This document shows positions 42,665 through 51,432 of a stretch of 58,968 nucleotides of DNA, piece by piece. Positions within the stretch are counted from its first letter, which is position 1. Every line of letters begins with the position of its first letter. Made by a program: the position numbers and the translations under genes. A model generated the notes under the pieces. It searched no databases, was not told where the DNA came from, and saw only the letters and a program-made list of their open reading frames with translations. Source of the stretch: Candidatus Lokiarchaeota archaeon (GTDB lineage: Archaea; Asgardarchaeota; Thorarchaeia; Thorarchaeales; Thorarchaeaceae); assembly GCA_014730275.1 (NCBI GenBank), contig WJIL01000071.1, positions 1-58,968 on the forward strand, written 5' to 3'.

Positions 42665-43795
42665 TTGGTCATCCCAGACTCGTATATGATACTACAGCCG
42701 ACAATTGATTTCGTTTTTCCTGCTAGTGATTTGATAGCCGTCTTACCATACGTGTTCCCGTTGATTTTTCTAGGCACTCTTTTGCTTCTATATCAACGAT
42801 ATCTCCCTAGAGACGACATGAAGCGAAACTTACTCGTTCTTGTAGGTTTAGGAAGCTTCTTGGTCTCGATTCTTGCGATTCTCTATGCAGGATTCGGTTC
42901 AGTATGGTGGGGGCCAAGTGAATTGACATTTGGTTCTTGGTGGCCGTTGATACGCCGCTTGCAGCTAGTCACCGATATCGTGTTCGGTTCGGTGGTTATA
43001 GGCGTCGTTTATGTAGCAGCAGTAAGCGTGGTTCTTGGCTTGCTTTCTACTAGGATGGTTTCACCACCTGATTTAGACGCTGCAAAAATACAGCAGCAGA
43101 CGAGTGAGATGAGAAAAGCATACACAAAAATGGAAGAAAGCTTCTCAGAGATTGAAGCTGAGAATAAACGCCTGAACGAGTTTCTTGGTGAACGTGAAGA
43201 AAAACTTCAGGACTTGCAGAATCAGGTTGAATCTCTACAAGCTGAGCTTGAAAATCGAGAAGAGACCCTCGCTGAGATGGAAGAGCAACTAGAGGCTGCA
43301 GCTGAGGTTGAAGTTGAACCCGAATATGATGTGGAAGAGATAATCCAAGAAGAGGTTAAGGAGAAGGAAGAAAAAATCCAAGCTCTTGAGGAACAGATTG
43401 AGAAGCTCAAAGAGGAACAGCCTGAGGGTGAAAAGACCATTCCCAAGGATGTTATGGAGAAGCTAAGTAGTATCCAACAAGAACTCAAGGAACGGGATCA
43501 GCGCCTTGATGAAATCGGTCGGCGTTCAGAAACAGCTTCTGAAGTGGCTGATAGTATAATATCTGACTTGGCTGAGCTTATTTCGAAAATTGAAGATAGC
43601 GCTCTTGAAACGCCCGCTAAGAAAGCACTGATCAAACTGCTTGAGGACATTGGAAGATCTATGAGCCGAATATCAGAAGAGGCGGAATCTGCTGAGAAAA
43701 AAGAAGGCAACGTAGAGATGATAGGGGCTGTTATGATGGTACACGAAATGGTTGATCGCATCAAACGAATGACTCGAAAAGAGTCATCTGCTTAA
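42665..43795 (+). CDS. Membrane protein with long cytosolic coiled coil (376 aa)
   Basis: TTG 42665 follows GAGGAGG closely. Three membrane helices (about 23-42, 55-75 and 99-127) are followed by a Glu/Lys/Gln-rich coiled coil from about 135 to 270, then a helical, Ser/Ala-rich end. The coiled coil has clear heptads (LQDLQNQVESLQAELENREETL). The layout resembles cell-envelope scaffolds or tethering proteins. No family is recognised. In an Asgard archaeon a membrane-tethered coiled coil could link surface and cytoskeleton, which is speculation. Confidence 0.75.
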   Translation: MVIPDSYMILQPTIDFVFPASDLIAVLPYVFPLIFLGTLLLLYQRYLPRDDMKRNLLVLVGLGSFLVSILAILYAGFGSVWWGPSELTFGSWWPLIRRLQLVTDIVFGSVVIGVVYVAAVSVVLGLLSTRMVSPPDLDAAKIQQQTSEMRKAYTKMEESFSEIEAENKRLNEFLGEREEKLQDLQNQVESLQAELENREETLAEMEEQLEAAAEVEVEPEYDVEEIIQEEVKEKEEKIQALEEQIEKLKEEQPEGEKTIPKDVMEKLSSIQQELKERDQRLDEIGRRSETASEVADSIISDLAELISKIEDSALETPAKKALIKLLEDIGRSMSRISEEAESAEKKEGNVEMIGAVMMVHEMVDRIKRMTRKESSA

Positions 43796-44173
43796 TTGCG
43801 GGACATCAACTGATTTCCGCTAAGGCTACGAGTGCTGGGATAGCCATCTGGGAATCGACCTTTGCAACCTCCTCTTTGGGCTCTTGTGTTTCTGTAAGCT
43901 TACATACCCCCTCTGCCCCCCTTTGACTCCTTTCTGAAAAGATAAAACGTATATCCAATTACTCGTAAGGCTTAATAGGGGAGTGATATCTAAATCAGAT
44001 AATCACAAACGTTGTGGAGAACGCGGAAGAGGAGATGTGCTTGTGAGCCCTCATACCAATTCATGCTCGCAGGTACTAGAGGTTTAGACCCAGAGAGTGT
44101 GCTATCTCACATTTGATGGCCAACTCTGTGGAATTATGTTTTCCACATAACTTTAGTGAGGATTGATTAAGAG
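43796..44173. other. Promoter and leader region of the large subtilase gene
   Basis: No supported gene. TATA-like stretches occur at about 43946-43956 (acgtatatcc) and nearby, which would give a long leader. The final part carries a hairpin (see the separate entry) and a GAGGA site before ATG 44174. Confidence 0.4.
44127..44147 (+). promoter_or_regulatory. Leader hairpin or operator upstream of the 1590-aa subtilase
   Basis: TGTGGAA (44127-44133) and TTCCACA (44141-44147) form a perfect 7-bp inverted repeat with a 7-nt loop, 26 nt before the ATG. It may be an operator or a stabilising 5' hairpin in the mRNA. Confidence 0.45.
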
Positions 44174-47100
44174 ATGAAGAAAAAGAATATTGCTCTCGTT
44201 CTGTTTCTTGTCGCAGCCATGAGCATATCGATGTTTTATGCTCCATCGGCTCCCGCGGCACAGACCGAGGTCAACACTCCTCCCGAATTCTCGCCTGAAG
44301 AGGTTGACGAAATTAACGACTTCTACGATGTCGTTAATCAGCCTAACTTCAGGCCAGAAGTCGATCCTCTACTTGCGTCTTGGCGTGAAACCCAAGAGCT
44401 TGATAGTAGAGTGGTCGAATTTAATGGGAAACCGAGTGTTTTGATTTTCGGTACTCCCGCGATGGACATGGACAGTATTGAAGAGATCGCAGAGGTCAGC
44501 TGGAGTGCTGATCTGCGGGTATTCAGTGTTGTGAAGGCATACTTGCCTACTACCGCTGCACTGAGTCACCTTGTCAAAATCGATGGTGTTACAACCGTCA
44601 AGGCTGACGAGGCCGCCATGTCACTAGGTAACGATTTGCAAAAGAACCTAGTGAAGTCAGAGGCACCACCTGCAGAAGTCTCCCCTGACATGTTCGAAAT
44701 CCGCGAAGTTGTGGGTGCAACTGGTACCACCGCTAGTGGTTTCACTGGTGATGGTGTTGTTGTAGGCCACTTGGACACTGGTGCGGACTTCGGTCAACCT
44801 GATCTGCAAGACGCGTATCATGAGGATTCATACGATCCGACTGGTTACGGTTTGACGTTGAGTAACTATCATGCAAACTCAACCAACGTTGCTAACGTAA
44901 CCGAGTGGCTTGCTGGTGGTAACCTGCTTACCTACGAGAAGGGTGGCAAGTACTACCTGAATGTCGCTGGTTGGGACCCTGTTGTGAACAACAACGGCGG
45001 TGGCCGACACCTGATGGGGCTTCTACCTCCATATGGTAATGGCTATCCATACGGGTCCGTAGTTGGTTTCATTGGATTGTATGAGTGGGCATATGGCCTA
45101 GAAGGACAAGGCATTTCAGAATTCATTGCAAATGAAATCTGGAAGGACTGGGAGATTCCTGATCCTGCAAATGTGCAGGGCAACTACAGCTTTGGTTGGG
45201 TCTTCCAGCAGAGACAGAGTCCTTACACAAAGGCTTTCGCTCCGACCCTTGTATTCAATTCTACAGCTGATGACAACTATCATCTTGTCGTTGACTGGGA
45301 AGGTGCAGAAGGTTGGACAGCCATGTGGAACGGCGCCATATACTACGAGTCCCTGAACCTTGATACCTATGCAGACAGGGCTCAGATCAAAGCCCTATTT
45401 GACTGGAGTTTCGTCGATGACTTTGAAGAAGAGACCTACCATGAAGGCAATCTGATTGTTGCCACCGATTATACTGGTGACGGCATTGATGATTTCAGCC
45501 TAGGTTCTCTCTGTTGGACACTGGATCCCGGCTTCTTTGCCGACGAGCCCATGTTCAAGTACTTCAGGTCAGACGGTGACGCATTCGCGCTATACTTCGA
45601 TGCTGGTACACACGGTACCGCAACAGCCGGACACGTGGCTGCTCAAGGTACTTATGAGTACTACAACACCGACAACGGTACATCCTTCACGATGACAGGT
45701 ATCGCACCTGACGCGAAGGTATTGTCCGTCAAGGCGATTACTTCAGCATCTGAGTTCGGTTCATACTTGTGGTCCTGCGGCTTTGACTACAATGCTACAA
45801 CTGGAAAGTTCTACTATTCTGGGCATCACCAGGCAGACTTGGTTACCAACTCTTGGGGTTGGATCACTGAACCATTCAGTGAATTCGACTATCTATCCAT
45901 GAGCTGGACTATTCTATCTGTACCAGACTACCTTGCTACTGGTTACCCCGGCGTTCTTCACGTATTTTCTGCGGGTAACGAAGGCTCTGGTTTCATGACA
46001 GGTGGTCCACCAGGATGCTCAGCGGGCGTATTGTCAGTTGGTGCATCAACAACCAGTCACTGGCTTGACTATCTCTATGGTCCTGACCAGGACCTCCAAG
46101 GCATCGCGAGCTTTACAAGCAAAGGTCCGGCAACTTCTGGCTACAACAAGCCTGATGTCGTTGCACCTGGTCTTGCTGGGTACTCGATTATGCCATGGTA
46201 CGGTCAGTACTTCTATCCGTACTTCTATTGGGGTCCATACTGGTCTGGCACTGTACCTGATTACACACTATTCAGTGGTACAAGTCAGGCGGCACCTGTT
46301 GCTGCTGGTGTAACTGCTCTCGTGATTGAGGCGCTAGGCGATAATACGCCTGGTTTAGTAAAGACAATCATTCAGAGCACTGCTGATGATATGGGTTACG
46401 ATCCAGCTACTCAGGGCTTTGGTCAAATCAACGCTGAAGCTGCCTGCGATTTCGTTGTGAACAATGCAGGTTGGCACACATGGAATTACGACTCCTTCAA
46501 CAACTTGGCCGCGATTCTTGATGGACCGTGGTACAAGTGGGGTGTACTACCTCAGAGCTATTATGGTGGAGTCACAGTTGACAATGAGAACGAAACCCAT
46601 CCAAGAGACATGCCTGATGGTGGACTCTACTTTGGTCAGCTTATGCCAGGAGAGAGCGCAACTATTGGTATGAATCTCTACGATGACTTGGGTACCATGG
46701 TCACGAGTCCTGCTGTTTCTACACAGGGCAAATACATGCGCGAGGCTGGTACATTCACCTTCACCAACGAGACATTCGTATACATGGACACTGTCGTTGA
46801 TGGTGAAATGATGTACGGATATTACAACCTACGTGATCAGCTTGGGGACACTGACTACAATACGGTCATGAGCTCTAGCTACATGACAGTTAGTGTGGCC
46901 TTTGATGGTACCGAGGTTGCCGGTGCAGAACCATGGATGTTCTTGTATGATTGGTATGACCACAACAATGATGGTATGCCTAACCTGTTCAATGCCTCCT
47001 ATGCTAACGTCACGGAGCTAACACGGGTTACAAGTGCAAGCGATCCCAGCAACACCAATATGATGCCAGCTGCAGTTCCAACTGGTACGCTGGGTGATAC

Positions 47101-48946
47101 AACTGATGGTAATGCAACACTGGTGATACACGATCCAGTGTTTGACGCCGATCCAACAGCAGCGGGTCACAACTTCACTTGTTCAGTGACCTACTGGGAA
47201 GAAGTCAACACCGGTATGATTACTGCTGTTGATGACACAACAGACACCAACACGTTCAATGTCACTCTTACCGCGCCTGCTGATGCCGAGCCTGGTATCC
47301 ACCAGGGTTACTTCGAGATTGATGGCGGCGCTCTGAGGGTACCTTGGAGCTACATGGTTGTCAAGAACATCACAGCAGCTGAAGGCGATGTCAACGTAAT
47401 TACCGACGGTTGGGGCGCTGAGCTCGAGCCATACGATCAAGCAATGTACGGTTGCATGGGCTCTGACCCAGACGACTGGGACTTCAGGACTTATGCTATC
47501 CACAACCCGAACGAAAATGCTACCCACCTTGGGTTCAGAACCGTTTGGGGTGCTACAGGCAACGCAATGCACATGTCTGTCTACGATTCTAATGGTACAC
47601 TGCTTGCTGAGAACGGCGCTGAGTTTGCTACGAGCACAGCAGTCATCGCTGACATCAGTGACTATGGCGAAGGCATGTTCTACCTCATGGTGCACCCGAC
47701 AGCTCTGAACGGCACAGTTTACATGCCGGTCAACTACACGATGCACGTGATGTGGTACGAGGAGCTGACCACACAGGATCTCCAGCTCACCTGGACATCC
47801 AATGATCAGACAACACCACAGACCCTAGAGGATGGCGATGTGGCTACAGGCGATCACGTTGTGGTGAACGCGACCTACCCAGAGTTCAACTTGCCTAACC
47901 TGCCAGAGTACGAGGTTACATCCATCATGTCAGAGTTCCTTTCAGGACTCTACGAGACTAGGACTGGAGACCTTGTCATTCCAACATCCGGGTACGATCC
48001 ATTCTCAGGCGCCATCGAGCTTGATGAATTCGCTTGGGAGATTGTGGACGGTATCAAGGAAGGCGACACCGTGAAAATCACAGGTGATTTCACCAATGGT
48101 GACTGTGACTTTATGGTGTGGCAGTACGGCACAGACAACTCCACCTGGACCTACGGCAACAACTTGATGGCAGACGATATGGCCACTGGTGACGTACCTG
48201 AGAAGGGCCAGTTCACAGCCGACTTTACCGGAGCTATTGCTATCGGTATCTTCGACTATGATGGTCAGCCTGGACAATACGAAGTCACAGTCGATACACT
48301 GGCTGGTGACTCCGCAACTAATCCGGCTGGAGCAATGGTGACATACGACACCTACTACCTAGTCAAGAACGGTACATTCCAGGTCAGAATCTCAGCTACA
48401 ACCGGTACTAACATCAATCTAGAAGTGATGAACGACGGCATTACTTTCAACAACTTCTTTGCCCCTGACATCACCGATGTAAGCGTGACCGGTAGCGGCG
48501 CTGAGAAGCTTATCGAGTGGACTCCATACGATCTTAATGCGGGCGACGAGCACGAGTTTGAGGTACTCGTCTCTGCAGATGGAGGCACGACCTATCAGCT
48601 GCTAGCCAAGGAGCTGACTGTGACCAACTACACTTGGGACTCAACTGGATTCGAGGAACTCGACACTTACAAGATTCAAGTTCGTGTCGTTGACAACGAT
48701 CCATCGATCAATCGTACGATCTACGAGTTACCAGGAGGTAACTGGCCAGGCCTCACAGGTAGAGGCTTCTCCGATACCTTCTCGGCTGGTACGGTGACAG
48801 TCACTGAGCCTACTGAGACAACAACCACTACAACCCCGCCTGGTCCTGGACCAGTACCTATCGATCCACTCATTCTCGGTTTGGTTGCTGGTATCGGTGC
48901 TGGCGTCGTAGTTGTGCTGATTCTCTTCTTAGTGAAGAGAAGGTAG
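44174..48946 (+). CDS. Large S8 serine protease, probable surface-layer component (1590 aa)
   Basis: A signal peptide (IALVLFLVAAMSISMFYAPS) leads into an S8 domain with Asp201 (GHLDTGADF), His480 (GTHGTATAG), an oxyanion Asn (FSAGNEGSG) and Ser704 (FSGTSQAAPVAAG). Some 270 residues, rich in aromatics, separate Asp and His. The remaining 850 residues are beta-sandwich modules with many N-x-T/S sites, then a Thr/Pro linker and a membrane helix (ILGLVAGIGAGVVVVLILFLV) with basic end KRR. Codon choice differs from neighbours: tac, aac, gac and ggt are strongly favoured, as in highly expressed genes. With its tight terminator this suggests an abundant surface protein; the S-layer role is inference. 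Confidence 0.9.
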   Translation: MKKKNIALVLFLVAAMSISMFYAPSAPAAQTEVNTPPEFSPEEVDEINDFYDVVNQPNFRPEVDPLLASWRETQELDSRVVEFNGKPSVLIFGTPAMDMDSIEEIAEVSWSADLRVFSVVKAYLPTTAALSHLVKIDGVTTVKADEAAMSLGNDLQKNLVKSEAPPAEVSPDMFEIREVVGATGTTASGFTGDGVVVGHLDTGADFGQPDLQDAYHEDSYDPTGYGLTLSNYHANSTNVANVTEWLAGGNLLTYEKGGKYYLNVAGWDPVVNNNGGGRHLMGLLPPYGNGYPYGSVVGFIGLYEWAYGLEGQGISEFIANEIWKDWEIPDPANVQGNYSFGWVFQQRQSPYTKAFAPTLVFNSTADDNYHLVVDWEGAEGWTAMWNGAIYYESLNLDTYADRAQIKALFDWSFVDDFEEETYHEGNLIVATDYTGDGIDDFSLGSLCWTLDPGFFADEPMFKYFRSDGDAFALYFDAGTHGTATAGHVAAQGTYEYYNTDNGTSFTMTGIAPDAKVLSVKAITSASEFGSYLWSCGFDYNATTGKFYYSGHHQADLVTNSWGWITEPFSEFDYLSMSWTILSVPDYLATGYPGVLHVFSAGNEGSGFMTGGPPGCSAGVLSVGASTTSHWLDYLYGPDQDLQGIASFTSKGPATSGYNKPDVVAPGLAGYSIMPWYGQYFYPYFYWGPYWSGTVPDYTLFSGTSQAAPVAAGVTALVIEALGDNTPGLVKTIIQSTADDMGYDPATQGFGQINAEAACDFVVNNAGWHTWNYDSFNNLAAILDGPWYKWGVLPQSYYGGVTVDNENETHPRDMPDGGLYFGQLMPGESATIGMNLYDDLGTMVTSPAVSTQGKYMREAGTFTFTNETFVYMDTVVDGEMMYGYYNLRDQLGDTDYNTVMSSSYMTVSVAFDGTEVAGAEPWMFLYDWYDHNNDGMPNLFNASYANVTELTRVTSASDPSNTNMMPAAVPTGTLGDTTDGNATLVIHDPVFDADPTAAGHNFTCSVTYWEEVNTGMITAVDDTTDTNTFNVTLTAPADAEPGIHQGYFEIDGGALRVPWSYMVVKNITAAEGDVNVITDGWGAELEPYDQAMYGCMGSDPDDWDFRTYAIHNPNENATHLGFRTVWGATGNAMHMSVYDSNGTLLAENGAEFATSTAVIADISDYGEGMFYLMVHPTALNGTVYMPVNYTMHVMWYEELTTQDLQLTWTSNDQTTPQTLEDGDVATGDHVVVNATYPEFNLPNLPEYEVTSIMSEFLSGLYETRTGDLVIPTSGYDPFSGAIELDEFAWEIVDGIKEGDTVKITGDFTNGDCDFMVWQYGTDNSTWTYGNNLMADDMATGDVPEKGQFTADFTGAIAIGIFDYDGQPGQYEVTVDTLAGDSATNPAGAMVTYDTYYLVKNGTFQVRISATTGTNINLEVMNDGITFNNFFAPDITDVSVTGSGAEKLIEWTPYDLNAGDEHEFEVLVSADGGTTYQLLAKELTVTNYTWDSTGFEELDTYKIQVRVVDNDPSINRTIYELPGGNWPGLTGRGFSDTFSAGTVTVTEPTETTTTTTPPGPGPVPIDPLILGLVAGIGAGVVVVLILFLVKRR

Positions 48947-48962
48947 TCTTACAGTTTAAAAC

Positions 48963-48997
48963 GGGGACTTCGGTCCCCTATTCTTACTTTTTTTTTT
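48963..48997 (+). terminator. Strong intrinsic terminator with UUCG tetraloop
   Basis: The stem GGGGAC/GTCCCC closes a C(TTCG)G tetraloop (48963-48978). A run of ten T follows at 48988-48997. It lies 16 nt after the stop of the 1590-residue protease gene and is the best terminator in the window. Confidence 0.88.
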
Positions 48998-49176
48998 GGC
49001 TTCTTCTCGACATCTACGTTATCCATCATCAGAGAATCAACTTCTCGATTTTACAGGTCAACATGTTATACGGACCTGGAATTTGGACTTTCAATGCATT
49101 GTGCTCTGTGTGGAGCTTAGAATGTGTTGAATTACAAAATGAGCTTTAACACTTGGGGGAGGGTGGGTTTCTGCGT

Positions 49177-49701
49177 CTAATCGACTTCAATCACGACTTC
49201 GGAAAGCGGTTTTCTACCTGTTTTGGTTTGTGGAGTCCCTTTGCCAAGTGGAATAATCGAAACGGGCCTGAACTCCTGAGATAGATCAAGAACTTCAGAA
49301 ACCGTGTTCTCGTCGAATGCACCTACCCAGCATCCGGCATATCCTTTGAAGTGCGCGGCGAGCAAAACACCATATGTGAGAGCAGCCGTATCTTGAATCG
49401 AATACAACTCTCTACCGCGTTGCCCATATCTTTGAGCTGATTCTGAGGGTACGGCACATATTACTAAGGTTACAGGAGCTTGGCTAACAAAGCGCTGTCC
49501 ATAGGCTGCTTCTGCCAGTTTTCTCTTCTTCGTATTGCCCTTTACAACAATAATTCTCCATGGTTGCCTATTACCTGCCGAAGGGGATTGTAGACCGGCT
49601 TTAAGAATCTCGTTGAGAATCTCCTTTGGTATGTCTTCATCAGAGAAGTTTCTCACTGAAGATCGTGACTTCAGCAGCTCAATGGCCTCGTTATCACTCA
49701 T
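49177..49701 (-). CDS. Nitroreductase family protein
   Basis: A 174-residue FMN-dependent nitroreductase-like protein. The N-terminal SRSSVRNFSDEDI binds FMN phosphate, LQSPSAGNRQPWRIIVV is the family core motif, and IQDTAALTYGVLLAAHFKGYAGCWVGAF and IIPLGKG complete the fold. Members reduce quinones, nitro compounds or flavins with NAD(P)H; the small size fits the group found in archaea and clostridia. Its ATG lies 1 nt beyond the stop of the 2-hydroxyacid dehydrogenase gene, so the two share an operon and perhaps a redox task. Confidence 0.92.
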   Translation of the reverse strand: MSDNEAIELLKSRSSVRNFSDEDIPKEILNEILKAGLQSPSAGNRQPWRIIVVKGNTKKRKLAEAAYGQRFVSQAPVTLVICAVPSESAQRYGQRGRELYSIQDTAALTYGVLLAAHFKGYAGCWVGAFDENTVSEVLDLSQEFRPVSIIPLGKGTPQTKTGRKPLSEVVIEVD

Positions 49702-49702
49702 G

Positions 49703-50686
49703 TCATAACACCTCTGGGTTCACTAGATTAGGAGGTTTTTCCCCCTTTAATCCCTTGCTCAAATTCTCCGCACATATCTCTGCCATTTTCGATCTTGTAG
49801 CAAGTGTTGCACTTCCTACATGTGGGGCTAGAACAACGTTATTGAGCTGGAGTAGAGGATTGTCGTGTTTAATAGGTTCGTTGTGAAAAACATCTAGTCC
49901 AGCTGCGAAGAGATGTCTATTCTTCAAGGCATTGAAGAGAGCCGCTTCATCGACTACCTCCCCCCTTGAAGTGTTAATCAGAATTGCCCCCTCCTTCATC
50001 ATGGCAAATTCCCTTTTGCCTATCATTCCTTTCGTTTCAGAGGTCAATGGAACATGCAGAGATATGATATCAGACTTCTCTAGAATCATATCTAGTTCTA
50101 CTTTTTGTGTATCAAGTTCTTGTCTGATAGTCTCTGTACGTTCCGTTTCTGATCTGGTATGAAATAGTACATCCATAGAGAATCCTTTTGCTCTTCGTGC
50201 TACAGCAGTTCCAATCCTGCCAAGTCCGATGATGCCAAGGGTAGCACCTGTAATGTCCTTTCCGAGAAGCATCTTGGGTCCCCATGCAACTTTCCATTTT
50301 CTTTCTCTGACATATGCATCAGCTTCGACAACTCTCCTGGCTGCTGCCATAATGAGTGCCCAGGTAAAATCTGCAGTTGCATCGGTAAGAACCCCTGGTG
50401 TATTTGTAACCATGATTCCTTTGCTAGTAGCTGTTTTCACATCTATGTTGTCATATCCTACGGCATATTGCACTATGATTGACAACTCATCGAGTTCATT
50501 CAGTACTGCGGAATCTATTGGATCTGACAATAGCGTAACCAAACCATGACATCCCTGTGCCTTTTCGATAATCTCCTTCTTCGTTGGGGGGTGATCTGGT
50601 TTCCATACATCTGTTACGAATTCTTTTTTGATGCGTTCTAGCCCTGCGTCCGGAATCTCTCGTGTAACAAATACCATCTTGTTCAA
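49703..50686 (-). CDS. D-2-hydroxyacid dehydrogenase (glyoxylate reductase/3-phosphoglycerate dehydrogenase-like)
   Basis: TTG 50686 is chosen: AAGGAGG (50704-50698) lies 11 nt upstream, whereas ATG 50677 is 20 nt away and the longer reading from 50734 starts before that site. The 327-residue protein has the NAD motif LGIIGLGRIGTAVARR, catalytic Arg in LINTSRGEVVDEAA, the Glu in FHNEPIKHDNPL and the His in LAPHVGSAT. Length without an ACT domain matches GyaR or hydroxypyruvate reductase; a SerA role with the window's serC is possible. It starts the operon with the nitroreductase gene. Confidence 0.9.
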   Translation of the reverse strand: MNKMVFVTREIPDAGLERIKKEFVTDVWKPDHPPTKKEIIEKAQGCHGLVTLLSDPIDSAVLNELDELSIIVQYAVGYDNIDVKTATSKGIMVTNTPGVLTDATADFTWALIMAAARRVVEADAYVRERKWKVAWGPKMLLGKDITGATLGIIGLGRIGTAVARRAKGFSMDVLFHTRSETERTETIRQELDTQKVELDMILEKSDIISLHVPLTSETKGMIGKREFAMMKEGAILINTSRGEVVDEAALFNALKNRHLFAAGLDVFHNEPIKHDNPLLQLNNVVLAPHVGSATLATRSKMAEICAENLSKGLKGEKPPNLVNPEVL

Positions 50687-50883
50687 GATATTTCTTGCCT
50701 CCTTAGTGATATGAAGCAATAGCCTTGCCCACACTGGGCTTTCTCATTCTTCCACGCCTAGGAGTTCTGATAAGTCCTCGGCCCGGTACAATATTTAGTG
50801 CGTTCATGTATTTGCTTATATGCAAAAAGAGAGTAAAGTAGAAATAGAAGAAAGTTTCCAAAATATGATGGAGAGAAAAAGCT

Positions 50884-51150
50884 GTGTCACTTGAGCTCCC
50901 CAAGAGTGCTATAGTCGTCCTTAATAAGTTGAGTAAAGAGGGCCCGATGACTCCTAAGGACATAAGCAAAGAGGTCGACCTGGCTCCGAGGACAGTTAGT
51001 TTTGCGTTGCGAAAACTGATGGGGAGAAAGCTTTGTCGTAAGATTCCGAACTTGCAGGATATGCGACAGCCATTGTATCTTGCCGACACCGATCGAGCAA
51101 AAGAGATACGGACAAAGTTCAATCATGTGTTCAGGCAGTTCTTACAATAG
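50884..51150 (+). CDS. MarR-like winged-helix regulator (88 aa)
   Basis: An 88-residue single winged helix from GTG 50884. The helix-turn-helix is MTPKDISKEVDLAPRTVSFALRKL, with a basic wing (GRKLCRKIPNLQDMRQPLYLA). It is divergent from the dehydrogenase-nitroreductase operon, with about 200 bp between starts that includes AT-rich promoter elements. It may regulate that operon. It has no ligand domain. Confidence 0.78.
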   Translation: MSLELPKSAIVVLNKLSKEGPMTPKDISKEVDLAPRTVSFALRKLMGRKLCRKIPNLQDMRQPLYLADTDRAKEIRTKFNHVFRQFLQ

Positions 51151-51237
51151 TTTTGTTCTACTGTAACTCGATGATACCCTCCCTTTGAGCAGGTCATAAC
51201 TACATTTAACAAGCAGTACTAAGGCCATTTGCTATGA

Positions 51238-51432
51238 GTGAGCATAATGGCGCATGAAGGAATGAGTATTGCCTTAGTAGTTCTGGGGTTATTGCTGTTG
51301 ATCATCTACTACTTTGGTCCACGAACTGAGGTTCGCGAAGTGAAACGACAAGAGGGCTTCATTATGTTGATACCTTCAGCCATAATTCTCTTTGTAATAG
51401 CGGCCATAGTTTTCAGCGGTATCATAGGCTAA
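51238..51432 (+). CDS. Small two-helix membrane protein (64 aa)
   Basis: A 64-residue protein (GTG 51238 or ATG 51247) with two membrane helices (IALVVLGLLLLIIYYFG and LIPSAIILFVIAAIVFSG) joined by a charged loop (PRTEVREVKRQEGF). This hairpin resembles small DUF131-type archaeal membrane proteins, although I cannot confirm the family. Its TAA overlaps the convergent CitG-like gene's stop in CTAA. Confidence 0.65.
   Translation: MSIMAHEGMSIALVVLGLLLLIIYYFGPRTEVREVKRQEGFIMLIPSAIILFVIAAIVFSGIIG

Noticed and set aside
47183-47746. Minus-strand frame of 187 codons inside the large subtilase
   Set aside because: It arises from the strong codon bias of the real gene on the plus strand; His/Val/Cys-rich with no family.
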